From assembly GCA_023415775.1 (NCBI GenBank), contig JAEZJM010000019.1:248001-312000 (forward strand): a stretch of DNA of 64,000 nucleotides, in the 5' to 3' direction. Position 1 is the first letter of the stretch, and each line of letters opens with the position of its first letter. Of the stretch, positions 40,703-49,281 are shown piece by piece. This DNA comes from Bacillota bacterium. Its GTDB lineage: Bacteria; Bacillota; Negativicutes; Sporomusales; UBA7701. The notes under the pieces were generated by a model. The model ran no database searches and was not told the origin of the DNA. It was given only the letters and a program-made list of their open reading frames with translations. A program made the position numbers and the translations under genes.

Positions 40703-41923
40703 ATGATCATCAACCACAACATCGCGGCTCTCAACACTTACGGCCGTCTGGCCGCCAACAACGCCAGCACCGGCAAATCCCTCGAAAAACTCTCGTCCGG
40801 CCTCAGGATCAATCGCGCCGGCGACGACGCCGCCGGTCTCGCCATCTCCGAAAAAATGCGCGGACAGATCCGCGGCCTCGACCAGGCGGTCCGCAACTCC
40901 CAGGACGGCATCAGCCTCATCCAGACCGCTGAAGGCGCCCTCAACGAAACCCACAGCATCCTGCAGCGCATGCGCGAACTCGCCGTGCAGTCGGCGTCCG
41001 ACACCAACACCAGCCAAGACCGCAGCAACATCCAGAAAGAAATCGACCAACTGGTCAAAGAAATAGACCGTATCGCCACCTCCACCGAATTTAACACCAA
41101 AAAAGTCCTCGACGGCTCCATGGGCACCCTCGTGAGCGCCGCCACCGCCAACGTCCTCGCCAACTCGGCGATCAACAGCGGCATCACCACGGCTACGGTA
41201 CTCACCGCGCTGACCGACAAAGCCGGCAACACCCTCGGCGTCGTCGAAGGCGACACCGTGAACGTCAGTTACATGAAGAACGGCGCCCTGGTTACCAACA
41301 ACATAACCGTAACGACCGCCACTGCTGTTGATGGCCTTGACAACGCGGACTTCACCTTCTCGATGACCGCCGGAGTTCTCGACGCTGTTGCTGCCGGCAC
41401 AGGCACCGCCAACGCCATCTACGGACTTACCATCACCGTCAAAGACGCGACCGGCAACATCAAAGCCACCCCGACCAACCTGCTTTCCTCCTTCCAGCAG
41501 ACAAGCGCGGCCAAAGACGCCCGCGCCGACGGCCAGGCCACCATCCTCATCGGCGCCAACACCGGCCAAAGCCTCACCATCGACATCGAGACCATGAAAG
41601 CCGCCTCGCTCGGCGTCAGCGGCCTCAAAGTCGACACCCAGGGCGCGGCCAACGTCGCCATCTCCGTCCTCGACACCGCCATCCAGACCGTGGCCACCGA
41701 ACGCTCCAAGCTCGGCGCCGGCCAGAACCGTCTGGAGCACACCATCAACAACCTCAGCGCGTCCAGCGAAAACCTCAGCGCCGCCGAAAGCCGCATCCGC
41801 GACGTCGACATGGCCAAAGAAATGATGAACTTCACCAAGCTCAACATCCTCACCCAGGCCGGCACCGCCATGCTCGCCCAGGCCAACCAGCAGCCCCAGG
41901 GCGTGCTGCAACTCCTCAAATAA
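40703..41923 (+). CDS. Flagellin 3
   Basis: Third 406-residue flagellin, more diverged than copies 1 and 2 but colinear. Substitutions include RLAANNAST near the N-terminus, KKVLDGS, and a distinct middle (INSGITTATVLTALTD, TTATAVDGLDNADFTFSM). The end NILTQAGTAMLAQANQQPQG retains the D0 helix. The start is set by homology and AGGA upstream; the open frame extends 5'. It has its own leader and promoter candidates, so it may be regulated separately. Confidence 0.95.
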   Translation: MIINHNIAALNTYGRLAANNASTGKSLEKLSSGLRINRAGDDAAGLAISEKMRGQIRGLDQAVRNSQDGISLIQTAEGALNETHSILQRMRELAVQSASDTNTSQDRSNIQKEIDQLVKEIDRIATSTEFNTKKVLDGSMGTLVSAATANVLANSAINSGITTATVLTALTDKAGNTLGVVEGDTVNVSYMKNGALVTNNITVTTATAVDGLDNADFTFSMTAGVLDAVAAGTGTANAIYGLTITVKDATGNIKATPTNLLSSFQQTSAAKDARADGQATILIGANTGQSLTIDIETMKAASLGVSGLKVDTQGAANVAISVLDTAIQTVATERSKLGAGQNRLEHTINNLSASSENLSAAESRIRDVDMAKEMMNFTKLNILTQAGTAMLAQANQQPQGVLQLLK

Positions 41924-41938
41924 CGCCAGAAGACCTCA

Positions 41939-41972
41939 CCGGCGAGGCGCCGGAAAACTGGCGCCTCGCCGG
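41939..41972 (+). terminator. GC-rich hairpin after flagellin 3, without a T run
   Basis: 13-bp stem CCGGCGAGGCGCC around an 8-base loop. It may stabilise the flagellin mRNA 3' end and allow partial read-through into maf. Confidence 0.5.
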
Positions 41973-42015
41973 CACGGCTATTCCCGGCGACAATAACAAA
42001 CGAAAAGGTGAGCGT

Positions 42016-43863
42016 GTGGACAACTTCGAACAGAACCTGCAGGTGCTTTCCCGCGGCCAACTTCATCACATCGACCCTCTCGGCGAGGAGGACATGAACA
42101 TCAGCTTTCTGGCCGCCGAAAATGGCGCCGAATTCTTCCTCCGCCAGCCTGGGGAGGAAGTCTTCATCGTCCGCGGCGAGACCGACAAGGCCAACCTGCC
42201 CGACAGACTCAAGGAAGAACTCATCTTCGTCATCGGCTTCGGCACCCCGGCGGAGATGGCCGCCCTCCTCGACGCCGCCAACCCCGGCTCCACCTTCATC
42301 ATTGTCGAGCCCAACCTCGCCTTCTTCCAGCATGCCCTCGCCACCTGGGACATGCGGGCTTTCCTGAACAAAGAAGTAATAATCGTCGCCAAGCGGCCCG
42401 ACGGCATCGGCCAGGCTATCAGCAAACTGATGACAACATCGCTCATCCTTTACCTGCGCAACATCCGCATCTACAGCACCCACTACTACCGCACCCACGA
42501 ATCGGCCGCAGCCCTCACCATCGCTCAAACCATCTCCGAGCGAGTCATCTACCAGATGCGCCACCTCGGCAACGACTTCACCGACGCCATCTGGGGCATC
42601 ACCCACGACCTCGCCAACGTCAGGCACCTTAACGGCGCCGTCGACGTCGACAAACTCAAGGGCCGCTTCCACGGCCGCCCGGCCGTCGTCGTCTCCGCCG
42701 GCCCGTCGCTCGAGAAAAACATGCACCACCTCCCCAAGCTCGCCGGCAAAGCCCTCATCATCGCCGTCGACACCATCCTCGCCAAGCTTCTCAAGAACAA
42801 CATCGTCCCCGATGTCGTCTGTTCCATCGAACGCATCGACGAGGTCTATGATTACTTCTATAAGGGCAAGGACATTCCGGCGAGCATAGCCCTCGTCGCC
42901 CCGTCTGTCCTCAAGCCCGTCATCTTCGCAGAACACAAAGGCGCGCGCATCATCCCCTACCGGGGACCGCTGCCTGTCTATAAATGGCTTGCCGCCACCA
43001 CCGGGGTAACCGGCGACGCCTACATCGAAATGGGCGCCTCCGTCGCCCACCTCGGCCTTGCCATCGCCGCCCACGCCGGCTGCTCGCCCATCATCCTCAC
43101 CGGCCAGGACCTCGCTTTCGGCGACAAGGACGGCGCTCTCGTCAGCCACTCCGGCGACACCATCTACGAAGATGTCGACAAATGCGGCGAAGAGGATGCC
43201 TACAGCCGTCCGTCCGCCGAGATTGAAGGCTACTACGGCGGCAAAGTCGTCACCAGCCTGTGGTGGCAGGACGTCAGGATTTGGTTCGAGAACCAGATCC
43301 GTGAGAACGGGCTCAAAGTCATCAACGCCACCGAAGGCGGCGCGAAAATCCACGGCACCGAGCAGCGGCCCCTCGGTGAAGTTGCTGAAGAATTTTCCGC
43401 CCTGCCGCCCATAAACTTTGCCCGCGAGTTTGCCGCCGCGCCCCAAAACCATGTCGATCTGCGGGCTTTCGCCGCAAAGCTGCGCGAAGAGAAGGACGAA
43501 ATCGAGAAACTCCTTGACCGCGCCCGCAAACGGGAAAAGAAACTCAAATCCCTGAAAATCACTACACATACCACCCCAAAGAACCTGCAGCGCATTTGGC
43601 ATGAACTCAGGAAAACCGACGAACTGCTGAACCTGACCATCAGGGATTACATCATGAATCAGCTCATCCACTCCAACATCATTCACATCGCCCAGAAAGT
43701 CAACGCCCTGCCCCAGCGCATTGAAAATGACATTATCGCCCAGAACCGCGATCTGCAGGCCGAGATGTGCTGGGTGATCGGCTTCGCCTGCGAAGAATTC
43801 ATCAAAGTACTCGATGATGCCATCGCGGATCTGGACCCTGAAGAAGAAAAAAACGGCAAATAA
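42016..43863 (+). CDS. Motility accessory factor Maf (DUF115) flagellin glycosyltransferase
   Basis: Protein of 615 residues of the Maf/DUF115 family, which attaches nonulosonic acids to Ser/Thr of flagellin in the cytoplasm. The central MptE-like domain has AVVVSAGPSLEKN (about 224-236), followed by DTILAKLLKNNIVPDVVCSI, and a later HAGCSPIILTGQDLAF. The N-terminal region and C-terminal helical part are typical of Maf proteins. GTG start with AAAGGTGAG. It sits directly after the flagellins, while the Pse operon provides its probable CMP-sugar donor. Confidence 0.9.
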   Translation: MDNFEQNLQVLSRGQLHHIDPLGEEDMNISFLAAENGAEFFLRQPGEEVFIVRGETDKANLPDRLKEELIFVIGFGTPAEMAALLDAANPGSTFIIVEPNLAFFQHALATWDMRAFLNKEVIIVAKRPDGIGQAISKLMTTSLILYLRNIRIYSTHYYRTHESAAALTIAQTISERVIYQMRHLGNDFTDAIWGITHDLANVRHLNGAVDVDKLKGRFHGRPAVVVSAGPSLEKNMHHLPKLAGKALIIAVDTILAKLLKNNIVPDVVCSIERIDEVYDYFYKGKDIPASIALVAPSVLKPVIFAEHKGARIIPYRGPLPVYKWLAATTGVTGDAYIEMGASVAHLGLAIAAHAGCSPIILTGQDLAFGDKDGALVSHSGDTIYEDVDKCGEEDAYSRPSAEIEGYYGGKVVTSLWWQDVRIWFENQIRENGLKVINATEGGAKIHGTEQRPLGEVAEEFSALPPINFAREFAAAPQNHVDLRAFAAKLREEKDEIEKLLDRARKREKKLKSLKITTHTTPKNLQRIWHELRKTDELLNLTIRDYIMNQLIHSNIIHIAQKVNALPQRIENDIIAQNRDLQAEMCWVIGFACEEFIKVLDDAIADLDPEEEKNGK

Positions 43864-43887
43864 AGAACCCAAAACCCAAAAACCTCT

Positions 43888-43914
43888 TAAACTTCCCCGC
43901 AAAAATCTCGATAA
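43888..43914 (+). promoter_or_regulatory. Sigma-28 promoter of the flaG-fliD operon
   Basis: TAAA, exactly 15 bases, then CTCGATAA (six of eight consensus bases), 40 bases before flaG. One of the two best motility-sigma matches in the window. Confidence 0.68.
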
Positions 43915-43954
43915 ATAATATACCAGGTTAATTTTTGCAAGGATGGTGATTCAC

Positions 43955-44341
43955 ATGGATGTGAATGCCCTGAAAAAGGTGACAGCAAACTCGGATTACG
44001 GAATATCCGGGGTCGCCGCCGAAAAACCCAGAGTAACTCCGGCAGAAGCGGCCAAAGCCAAACAGGCTGACATCGCCAAACAGTCCGAAAACCCCAACGG
44101 CGAGAACATGGCCCTCACCAACGAAGAAGTGCGCGAACTCACCGAAGCCCTCAACAAATTCATGACCTCGATGAACGCCGACCTCCAGTTCGCCCTCCAT
44201 GAGAAGACGAAGTCGCTCATGGTGCAGCTTGTCGACCCGAAAAGCCAGCAAGTCATCAAGGAATTCCCCCAGCACGAATTCCTCGACATGGTTGCGCGCA
44301 TCAGCGAATACGTAGGCGCGCTCGTCGACAAAAAAGTTTGA
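43955..44341 (+). CDS. flaG: FlaG family protein
   Basis: Protein of 128 residues. The N-terminal half is variable and charged. The conserved C-terminal FlaG domain (about 55-128) has LTEALNKFMTSMNADLQFAL, then LMVQLVDPKSQQVIKEFPQH and a final helix. FlaG affects filament length in several bacteria; its mechanism is not settled. ATG 43955 is preferred; ATG 43943 in the same frame is possible. First gene of the flaG-fliD-fliS-fliT run. Confidence 0.88.
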   Translation: MDVNALKKVTANSDYGISGVAAEKPRVTPAEAAKAKQADIAKQSENPNGENMALTNEEVRELTEALNKFMTSMNADLQFALHEKTKSLMVQLVDPKSQQVIKEFPQHEFLDMVARISEYVGALVDKKV

Positions 44342-44363
44342 TGCCCGTTAAGGAGGGATAACC

Positions 44364-46166
44364 ATGGTTATGCGTACCTATGGCCTTAGCGGCTCCGGTA
44401 TGGATATCGACCAGCTCGTCAAAGACCTGATGAAGGCGCGGCGCAGCCAGTACGACAGCCTTTACAAAACAAAGACCCAAATGGAATGGAAGAAAAGTGA
44501 CTACGTCACCGTCTATAACAGCATCAACACCTTCCGCAGCCAGACCGTCTTCAACTACACCCTCGACAGCACCCTGCAGGCCAAAAAGGCCGCAAGCAGC
44601 AGCGAAACCGTCCTTACCGCCAAAGCCAACGCCGACGCCGCCGACATGACCCACAGCCTTGTCGTCAGCCAGCTGGCCGACGGCGTCAAAATGACCAGCA
44701 CCGGAGCCATCACCACCGGCGCCAACAAAGACACCATCGCCAGCCAGTTCGGTCTCGCCGCCGGCGCCAGCTTCGGCATTACCATCGCCAACGGCGACCT
44801 CACCAAAACCATCACCGTCAACACCGACAGCACCATCTACGACCTCGTCGGCCAGATCAACAACGCGGGCATAAAAGTGCGCGCCAACTACGACGCCACC
44901 CTCGACCGCTTCTTCATCAACACCACCAACAGCGGCTCCACCGCCGAAATCGACTTCGCCGGCAGCTCCCTCGAAGGCAGGGAATTCCTCATCGGCAGCC
45001 TCAAGCTCCCCGCCGTCGCTCACGCCGGCACCACCGGCCTCACCAGCAACACCGCCGTCGGCGTCGGCGACCCCGGCGCCACCCTCGCCAGCGAATTCGG
45101 CATGGGCGGCACCTTCAACATCCGCATCGCCAACGGCGCCAGCACCGCCGACATCGCCATCGACACCAACGTCGACACCCTCAACACCGTCATCGGCAAA
45201 CTCAACGCCGCCGGCGTCAACGCCAGCGCCTTCTATAACGTCATGACCGATAAATTCTCCCTTACCGCCACCAGCGGCGCCCTCGACCTCACCGGCAGCG
45301 ACGCCGCCGCCTTCGACTTCTTCGCCACTAAACTCAACCTGTCCGAAAAAGGCAAGGACGCCCAATTCACCCTCGACGGCGTCGACCTTGTCCAGTCCGC
45401 CAACACCTTCACCGTCTCCGGCGTCACCTACACCCTCAAATCCGCCGGCGCCACCACCGTCAACGTCACCAGCGACATCGACAAAACGGTCGAAACCGTC
45501 AAATCCTTCGTCGACTCCTACAACAAAATCCTCTCCCAGCTCTACGGCGAACTGGAAGAACCCAAATACAAGAGCTACCTCCCGCTGACCAGCGAAGAAA
45601 AAGCGGCCCTCAAAGACAGCGAAGTCGCCGAATATGAAAAACTGGCCAAAAGCGGCATCCTTCGCAACGACAGCATCCTGCGCGACGCCGTCTACAAAAT
45701 GCGCGCCGACATCTCCACGCCCGTCTCCGGCCTCAACGGCAAATACACCAGCGCTGCCTCCATCGGTATAACCACCGGCAGCTACCTCGAGAACGGCAAG
45801 CTTTACTTCGACGAAAGCAAACTGCGCAAAGCCCTCGAAGAAGACCCCGACGCCCTCAAAAACCTGTTCGGGACCGACGGGGCCACCGCCGGCGCAGACG
45901 GTATCGCCGTCCGCCTCTACGACAACCTCAAAGTCATCTCCGAGCGCCTCAGCCAGCAGGCCGGCGTCAGCGCCTCGGCCCTCTACGACACCACCAGCCT
46001 CCTCGGCAAACAGATCAACGCCTACGCTAAGCGCATGACCGACCTCAACGACCGGCTTGAGATGGAAGAAGACCGCTACTACGCGCAATTCAACGCAATG
46101 GAAGTAGCCCTCAGCAAACTCAACCAACAAAGCTCCTGGCTCACCTCGCAGCTAAGCGGCTCATAA
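44364..46166 (+). CDS. fliD: Flagellar filament capping protein
   Basis: Hook-associated protein 2 (600 residues), forming the cap that folds exported flagellin at the filament tip. N-terminal GLSGSGMDIDQLVKDLMKAR is the FliD signature; the C-terminal part has VDSYNKILSQLYGELEEPKY, ASIGITTGSYLENGKLYFDE and a coiled-coil tail DLNDRLEMEEDRYYAQFNAME. The middle (about 90-340) is low-complexity, rich in Ala, Thr and Asn. AAGGAGGG precedes the ATG; fliS follows after 28 bases. Confidence 0.95.
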   Translation: MVMRTYGLSGSGMDIDQLVKDLMKARRSQYDSLYKTKTQMEWKKSDYVTVYNSINTFRSQTVFNYTLDSTLQAKKAASSSETVLTAKANADAADMTHSLVVSQLADGVKMTSTGAITTGANKDTIASQFGLAAGASFGITIANGDLTKTITVNTDSTIYDLVGQINNAGIKVRANYDATLDRFFINTTNSGSTAEIDFAGSSLEGREFLIGSLKLPAVAHAGTTGLTSNTAVGVGDPGATLASEFGMGGTFNIRIANGASTADIAIDTNVDTLNTVIGKLNAAGVNASAFYNVMTDKFSLTATSGALDLTGSDAAAFDFFATKLNLSEKGKDAQFTLDGVDLVQSANTFTVSGVTYTLKSAGATTVNVTSDIDKTVETVKSFVDSYNKILSQLYGELEEPKYKSYLPLTSEEKAALKDSEVAEYEKLAKSGILRNDSILRDAVYKMRADISTPVSGLNGKYTSAASIGITTGSYLENGKLYFDESKLRKALEEDPDALKNLFGTDGATAGADGIAVRLYDNLKVISERLSQQAGVSASALYDTTSLLGKQINAYAKRMTDLNDRLEMEEDRYYAQFNAMEVALSKLNQQSSWLTSQLSGS

Positions 46167-46194
46167 AATACGGAAACCGAATGGAGGCAGGCGC

Positions 46195-46587
46195 ATGAAC
46201 GCTGCACTTACTGCGAACACCTACAAAAACCAACAAATCCTCACCGCTTCTCCCGAAGAACTCACCCTGATGCTCTACAACGGCGCCGTAAGATTCGCCA
46301 ACGAAAGCATCAAGGCCCTGGAGAAAGGCAACATAGAGCAGGCCAACACCGCCAGCCAGCGGGTTCAGGACATCGTCCGCGAATTCATGTCCACCCTCGA
46401 CATGCAGTACGAAATCTCTAAAAACCTCTTCGCCCTCTACGAATACATCGACTACCGCCTCATCCAGGCCAACATCCACAAAGACGCCGCCCAGCTCACC
46501 GAAGCCCGCGACCTCCTGGTCGAGCTGCGCGACACCTGGATCGGCGCCATGAAACAGACCCAACTGGCCCGCGCCGTAGGGCGCTAG
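46195..46587 (+). CDS. fliS: Flagellin chaperone FliS
   Basis: Export chaperone of 130 residues that keeps flagellin unfolded in the cytoplasm. Family motifs are YKNQQILTASPEELTLMLYNG near the N-terminus and a four-helix pattern with LYEYIDYRLIQANIHKD, then LLVELRDTW. It is followed by the FliT-like gene after two bases. In Firmicutes FliS also contacts FliW, linking it to the FliW-CsrA switch above. Confidence 0.94.
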   Translation: MNAALTANTYKNQQILTASPEELTLMLYNGAVRFANESIKALEKGNIEQANTASQRVQDIVREFMSTLDMQYEISKNLFALYEYIDYRLIQANIHKDAAQLTEARDLLVELRDTWIGAMKQTQLARAVGR

Positions 46588-46589
46588 CC

Positions 46590-46931
46590 ATGGCCGCCGC
46601 CGCAACCCCCGCCCAGGCCTGGGAAGACTACCTCTTCCTCACCCGCGAAATGGACAAATTCCTTGCCAGTCAAGACTTTGCCATGTTCACGGAACTCGCC
46701 GACCAGCGGGAAAAGCTCCAGACCATCATCGAAGAAATGGCGGCGCGCGACTACCTTCGCACCCCCCGCGGGCAGGAAATAGCCGCCGTGGTCCGTAAAC
46801 AAGACAAAGCCATGCATGACAAACTCCTGCTCCTCATCAACAGAGCCAGGCAGGACCGCACCGTGGCCCAGGCCTACGACCTCTACGGCGCTGCCGCGAA
46901 ACTCGGCAGCCGGATGGACAGCTCCCGCTAA
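46590..46931 (+). CDS. fliT: FliT-like flagellar chaperone
   Basis: Short helical protein of 113 residues at the standard FliT position. Its helical pattern (YLFLTREMDKFLASQDFAMF, then LADQREKLQTIIEEM) and basic C-terminus fit the family, which binds FliD, though identity is low. Starts two bases after fliS without its own strong ribosome site, suggesting coupled translation. Confidence 0.75.
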   Translation: MAAAATPAQAWEDYLFLTREMDKFLASQDFAMFTELADQREKLQTIIEEMAARDYLRTPRGQEIAAVVRKQDKAMHDKLLLLINRARQDRTVAQAYDLYGAAAKLGSRMDSSR

Positions 46932-46939
46932 AAGGAACA

Positions 46940-46965
46940 AACGGCGATAAAGGATTATCGCCGTT
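46940..46965 (+). terminator. Terminator after fliT
   Basis: AACGGCGATAA-AGGA-TTATCGCCGTT, an 11-bp perfect stem followed by a T-rich CTTATT. Confidence 0.75.
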
Positions 46966-46988
46966 CTTATTACCAAGGAGGGTAAAAA

Positions 46989-48047
46989 ATGAAAATTGCC
47001 AGCTCCGAAATTGCCATGGCCAGCAGCCACAGCAGCGTAGTCAGCGACCAGAAATACGAATCGCTGCGCATGTGGGCCGACGACTCGGGGGACACGGGCA
47101 GTCCCGCCGTCAACGTCACCATCTCCGACCTCGCCAAGCAGCTCGCCGCCGGACAGGCCGACGCCCTCGCCCCCGCGGAAGACGACTACCTCCTCGAACT
47201 GTCCGACAAAGACAAGCAAAAAATCCGGCTCATCGAAGACCTCATCTACGCCATCTCCGGCAAGCGGATCAAATTCGCCATCCCGAAAAAATTCCGCCTC
47301 AGCCACGACCAACTCTCCCTCCAGACCGGGGCCGGCAAACTCACCGTCAACCTCGGCGAAGCCGCCGCCCGGCAGCGTGTAGGCTGGGGCCTGAACTACG
47401 AATACCACGCGAGCCACTACGAAAAAGAACAGACCGCCGTCGCCTCCTCGGGCGTAGTCAAAACCGCCGACGGCCGCGAGATCAAATTCGACATCGCCTA
47501 CGCCATGAGCCGCGAATACAGCTCCCGGACCGACATCAGCATCAAAGCCGGCGACGCCCTCGTCGACCCGCTCGTCATCAACTTTGCCGTCCCCACCGCC
47601 AGCCTCACCGCCGGCAAATACGCCTTCGACCTCGACAGCGACGGCGACAAGGAACAAATCTCCTTCGTCGGCCAGGGCAGCGGCTTCCTCGCCCTCGACA
47701 AAAACGGCGACGGCGTCGTCAACAACGGCAGCGAACTCTTCGGCCCGGAGAGCGGCAACGGCTTCGACGACCTCGCCGCCTACGACGCCGACGGCAACAA
47801 CTGGATCGACGAAAACGACGCCATCTACTCCCAACTGAGCATCTGGACCAAAGACGAAAACGGCAACGATCGTCTCCTCGCCCTCGGCCAGACCGGCGTC
47901 GGCGCCATCTACCTCGGCAACGTCGGCGCCGCCTTCAGCTACAAAGACACCGCCAACCAGCTCCAGGGCCAGCTCCAGCGCAGCGGCGTATTCCTGCACG
48001 AAGACGGCAGGGCAGGGACAATACAGCAAATCGACCTGGCAGTATAA
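46989..48047 (+). CDS. EF-hand-like calcium-binding protein of the flagellar region
   Basis: Protein of 352 residues without a signal peptide or membrane segment. The first 130 residues are polar, with helical stretch DKDKQKIRLIEDLIYAISGK. The C-terminal half has three Asp-rich loops able to bind calcium: DLDSDGDKEQI (about 215), DKNGDGVVNNGSELFG (about 236) and DADGNNWIDENDAIY (about 264). Similar proteins occur in other bacteria as secreted or surface components with unknown function. Its location inside the flagellar cluster suggests export by the flagellar system; this is inference. AAGGAGGGT precedes the ATG. Confidence 0.7.
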   Translation: MKIASSEIAMASSHSSVVSDQKYESLRMWADDSGDTGSPAVNVTISDLAKQLAAGQADALAPAEDDYLLELSDKDKQKIRLIEDLIYAISGKRIKFAIPKKFRLSHDQLSLQTGAGKLTVNLGEAAARQRVGWGLNYEYHASHYEKEQTAVASSGVVKTADGREIKFDIAYAMSREYSSRTDISIKAGDALVDPLVINFAVPTASLTAGKYAFDLDSDGDKEQISFVGQGSGFLALDKNGDGVVNNGSELFGPESGNGFDDLAAYDADGNNWIDENDAIYSQLSIWTKDENGNDRLLALGQTGVGAIYLGNVGAAFSYKDTANQLQGQLQRSGVFLHEDGRAGTIQQIDLAV

Positions 48048-48067
48048 AACGGCCGTTGATAACCCCC

Positions 48068-48119
48068 CCATAGTACGTCTTAAGAAAGACCGGGCATCCA
48101 GCCGGGTCTTAACCTATGG
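48068..48119 (+). terminator. Hairpin after the calcium-binding gene
   Basis: Outer arms CCATAG/CTATGG and inner arms AAGACC-GGC/GCC-GGTCTT with one mismatch. It directly follows a CCGTTGATAA string that resembles the left arm of the intergenic repeat. No T run. Confidence 0.5.
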
Positions 48120-48142
48120 CAGAAAATGAGCCTCCGACCCTA

Positions 48143-48170
48143 TTTACATTATGGACGAATATGGTAAAAT
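48143..48170 (+). promoter_or_regulatory. Sigma-A-like promoter
   Basis: TTTACA, 16 bases, TAAAAT, 57 bases before the FliD-like small gene. Confidence 0.6.
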
Positions 48171-48227
48171 ACTTATACTGAATAGTCTGATAACATCCCG
48201 AACGATGTTTTGAAGGCGGTGGACACC

Positions 48228-48953
48228 ATGGCCGGCATCTCGGGCCTTAACCCCTACGGAACATACAACATCCTCTACAATCGCAACACCGGCAGAAGCG
48301 CATCCGGCTCAACCGGCGGTTACGGCAGCAAGTTCCAGCAGCTCGACGCTCTTTTCAGCAACCTCAAACTCATAGCCAACTACACCGGCGGCCAGGTCGC
48401 CTCCCAGCGGGCCGCCTACCAAACCCAGGTCAAAGAATACGCCGCCGAAATCAAAAGCCTTGCCGGCAGCGCCGGCAGTCTCCGCGGCCTTGCCGACACC
48501 GCCGGCGCAAGCCAGAAGATATCCGCAGTCAAAGAATTTGCCAAAAACTTCAACAACCTCGCCAACACCCTCAGCGAGGCCGACAACCTCACCGCCGAGG
48601 GCCGGGGGCTTCTCAAAACCCTTAAAGCCGCCGCCTCAGTCCGCGAAAACGAGCTCAAACAAATCGGCATCGCCTACGACAGCGACAGCGGCGAACTCAC
48701 CGTCGACGAAGCAAAGCTCAAAAAAGCCGTCGAAAGCGACTACGGCAAAGTGCAGGAAACGCTCGCCGGCAGCTCCGGCCTCGCCGCGTCCGTAGGCAAG
48801 ACCGTCAGCGCCGCCGTAAAAGAACCGGTAAGCGAATACCTCGCCGCTCCCACCGCCCAAGCCGCCGACTACACCAAGCTGCTCGGCGGCGGGAACGCCA
48901 GCGCCTACTACGGCGCCTACAGCCGGGGACTGCTGCTCGACCTCCTGGCTTAG
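48228..48953 (+). CDS. Small FliD C-terminal-domain-like protein
   Basis: Protein of 241 residues whose centre and C-terminal half resemble the conserved C-terminal part of FliD: FAKNFNNLANTLSEAD and ELKQIGIAYDSDSGELTVDE followed by LKKAVESDYGKVQETLAG, the pattern of the 'GI...G.L..DE.KL..A...' cap domain. The FliD N-terminal signature and the last coiled coil are missing. ATG 48228 is favoured by GGTGG upstream. It has its own promoter. It could be an alternative cap fragment or an exported motility accessory; not assignable further. Confidence 0.65.
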   Translation: MAGISGLNPYGTYNILYNRNTGRSASGSTGGYGSKFQQLDALFSNLKLIANYTGGQVASQRAAYQTQVKEYAAEIKSLAGSAGSLRGLADTAGASQKISAVKEFAKNFNNLANTLSEADNLTAEGRGLLKTLKAAASVRENELKQIGIAYDSDSGELTVDEAKLKKAVESDYGKVQETLAGSSGLAASVGKTVSAAVKEPVSEYLAAPTAQAADYTKLLGGGNASAYYGAYSRGLLLDLLA

Positions 48954-48980
48954 CATAAAGTAATTACCGGATTTTTTTAC

Positions 48981-49009
48981 TTGCTTTTTTTTGCCTCCGT
49001 CCTTATAAT
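48981..49009 (+). promoter_or_regulatory. Strong sigma-A promoter of the ncRNA
   Basis: TTGCTT, 17 bases, perfect TATAAT. Transcription should begin near 49016-49018, before the closing stem of the RNA. Confidence 0.85.
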
Positions 49010-49016
49010 TTGGGGT

Positions 49017-49254
49017 AAAGAACCTTTTGCTTAGGTCTGTGGTTGAAAATCGATGCCAGTCGCAGGCGAAACGATCCACGTAAGGGGCCCAAAGAGGCTT
49101 TGAGCATGGTGCGGCTTAGAAGTAAGCCCTGCCGGCGGGCGCTTAGGCGCAGCGGCCGAGAGAAGCAGTAGTGAGGGGATTGAATTCCTAGTAGCGAACC
49201 TTCCAGCAGGCGGGTGTGGGGGAAAAGACCAGGTCGGCTAAGCAATGGTTTTTT
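49017..49254 (+). ncRNA. Structured non-coding RNA, possibly raiA-motif type
   Basis: About 235 nt with its own promoter and no coding potential. The 5' AACCTTTTGCTTAG (from 49021) pairs with CTAAGCAATGGTT near the 3' end, closing the whole molecule; T runs end it at 49249-49254. Internal hairpins include GGCTTA-GAAG-TAAGCC and GCGC-TTAG-GCGC. A multi-branched fold of this size, ending about 5 kb upstream of hpf/raiA in the fliT-raiA interval, fits the raiA motif of Firmicutes, which occurs near raiA or comF. It lacks SRP, RNase P, tmRNA and simple 6S features. The family name is tentative. Confidence 0.65.
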
Positions 49255-49281
49255 AATTTGAAGGTGAGGGGATTTCGAGGA

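Noticed and set aside
41419..43902. 827-codon minus-strand frame opposite flagellin 3 and maf
   Set aside because: Composition artefact of GC-rich codons; the plus strand carries recognised proteins throughout.
49017..49254. SRP RNA, RNase P RNA or tmRNA
   Set aside because: The conserved SRP helix 8, RNase P core and tmRNA 3' tRNA-like end are missing.
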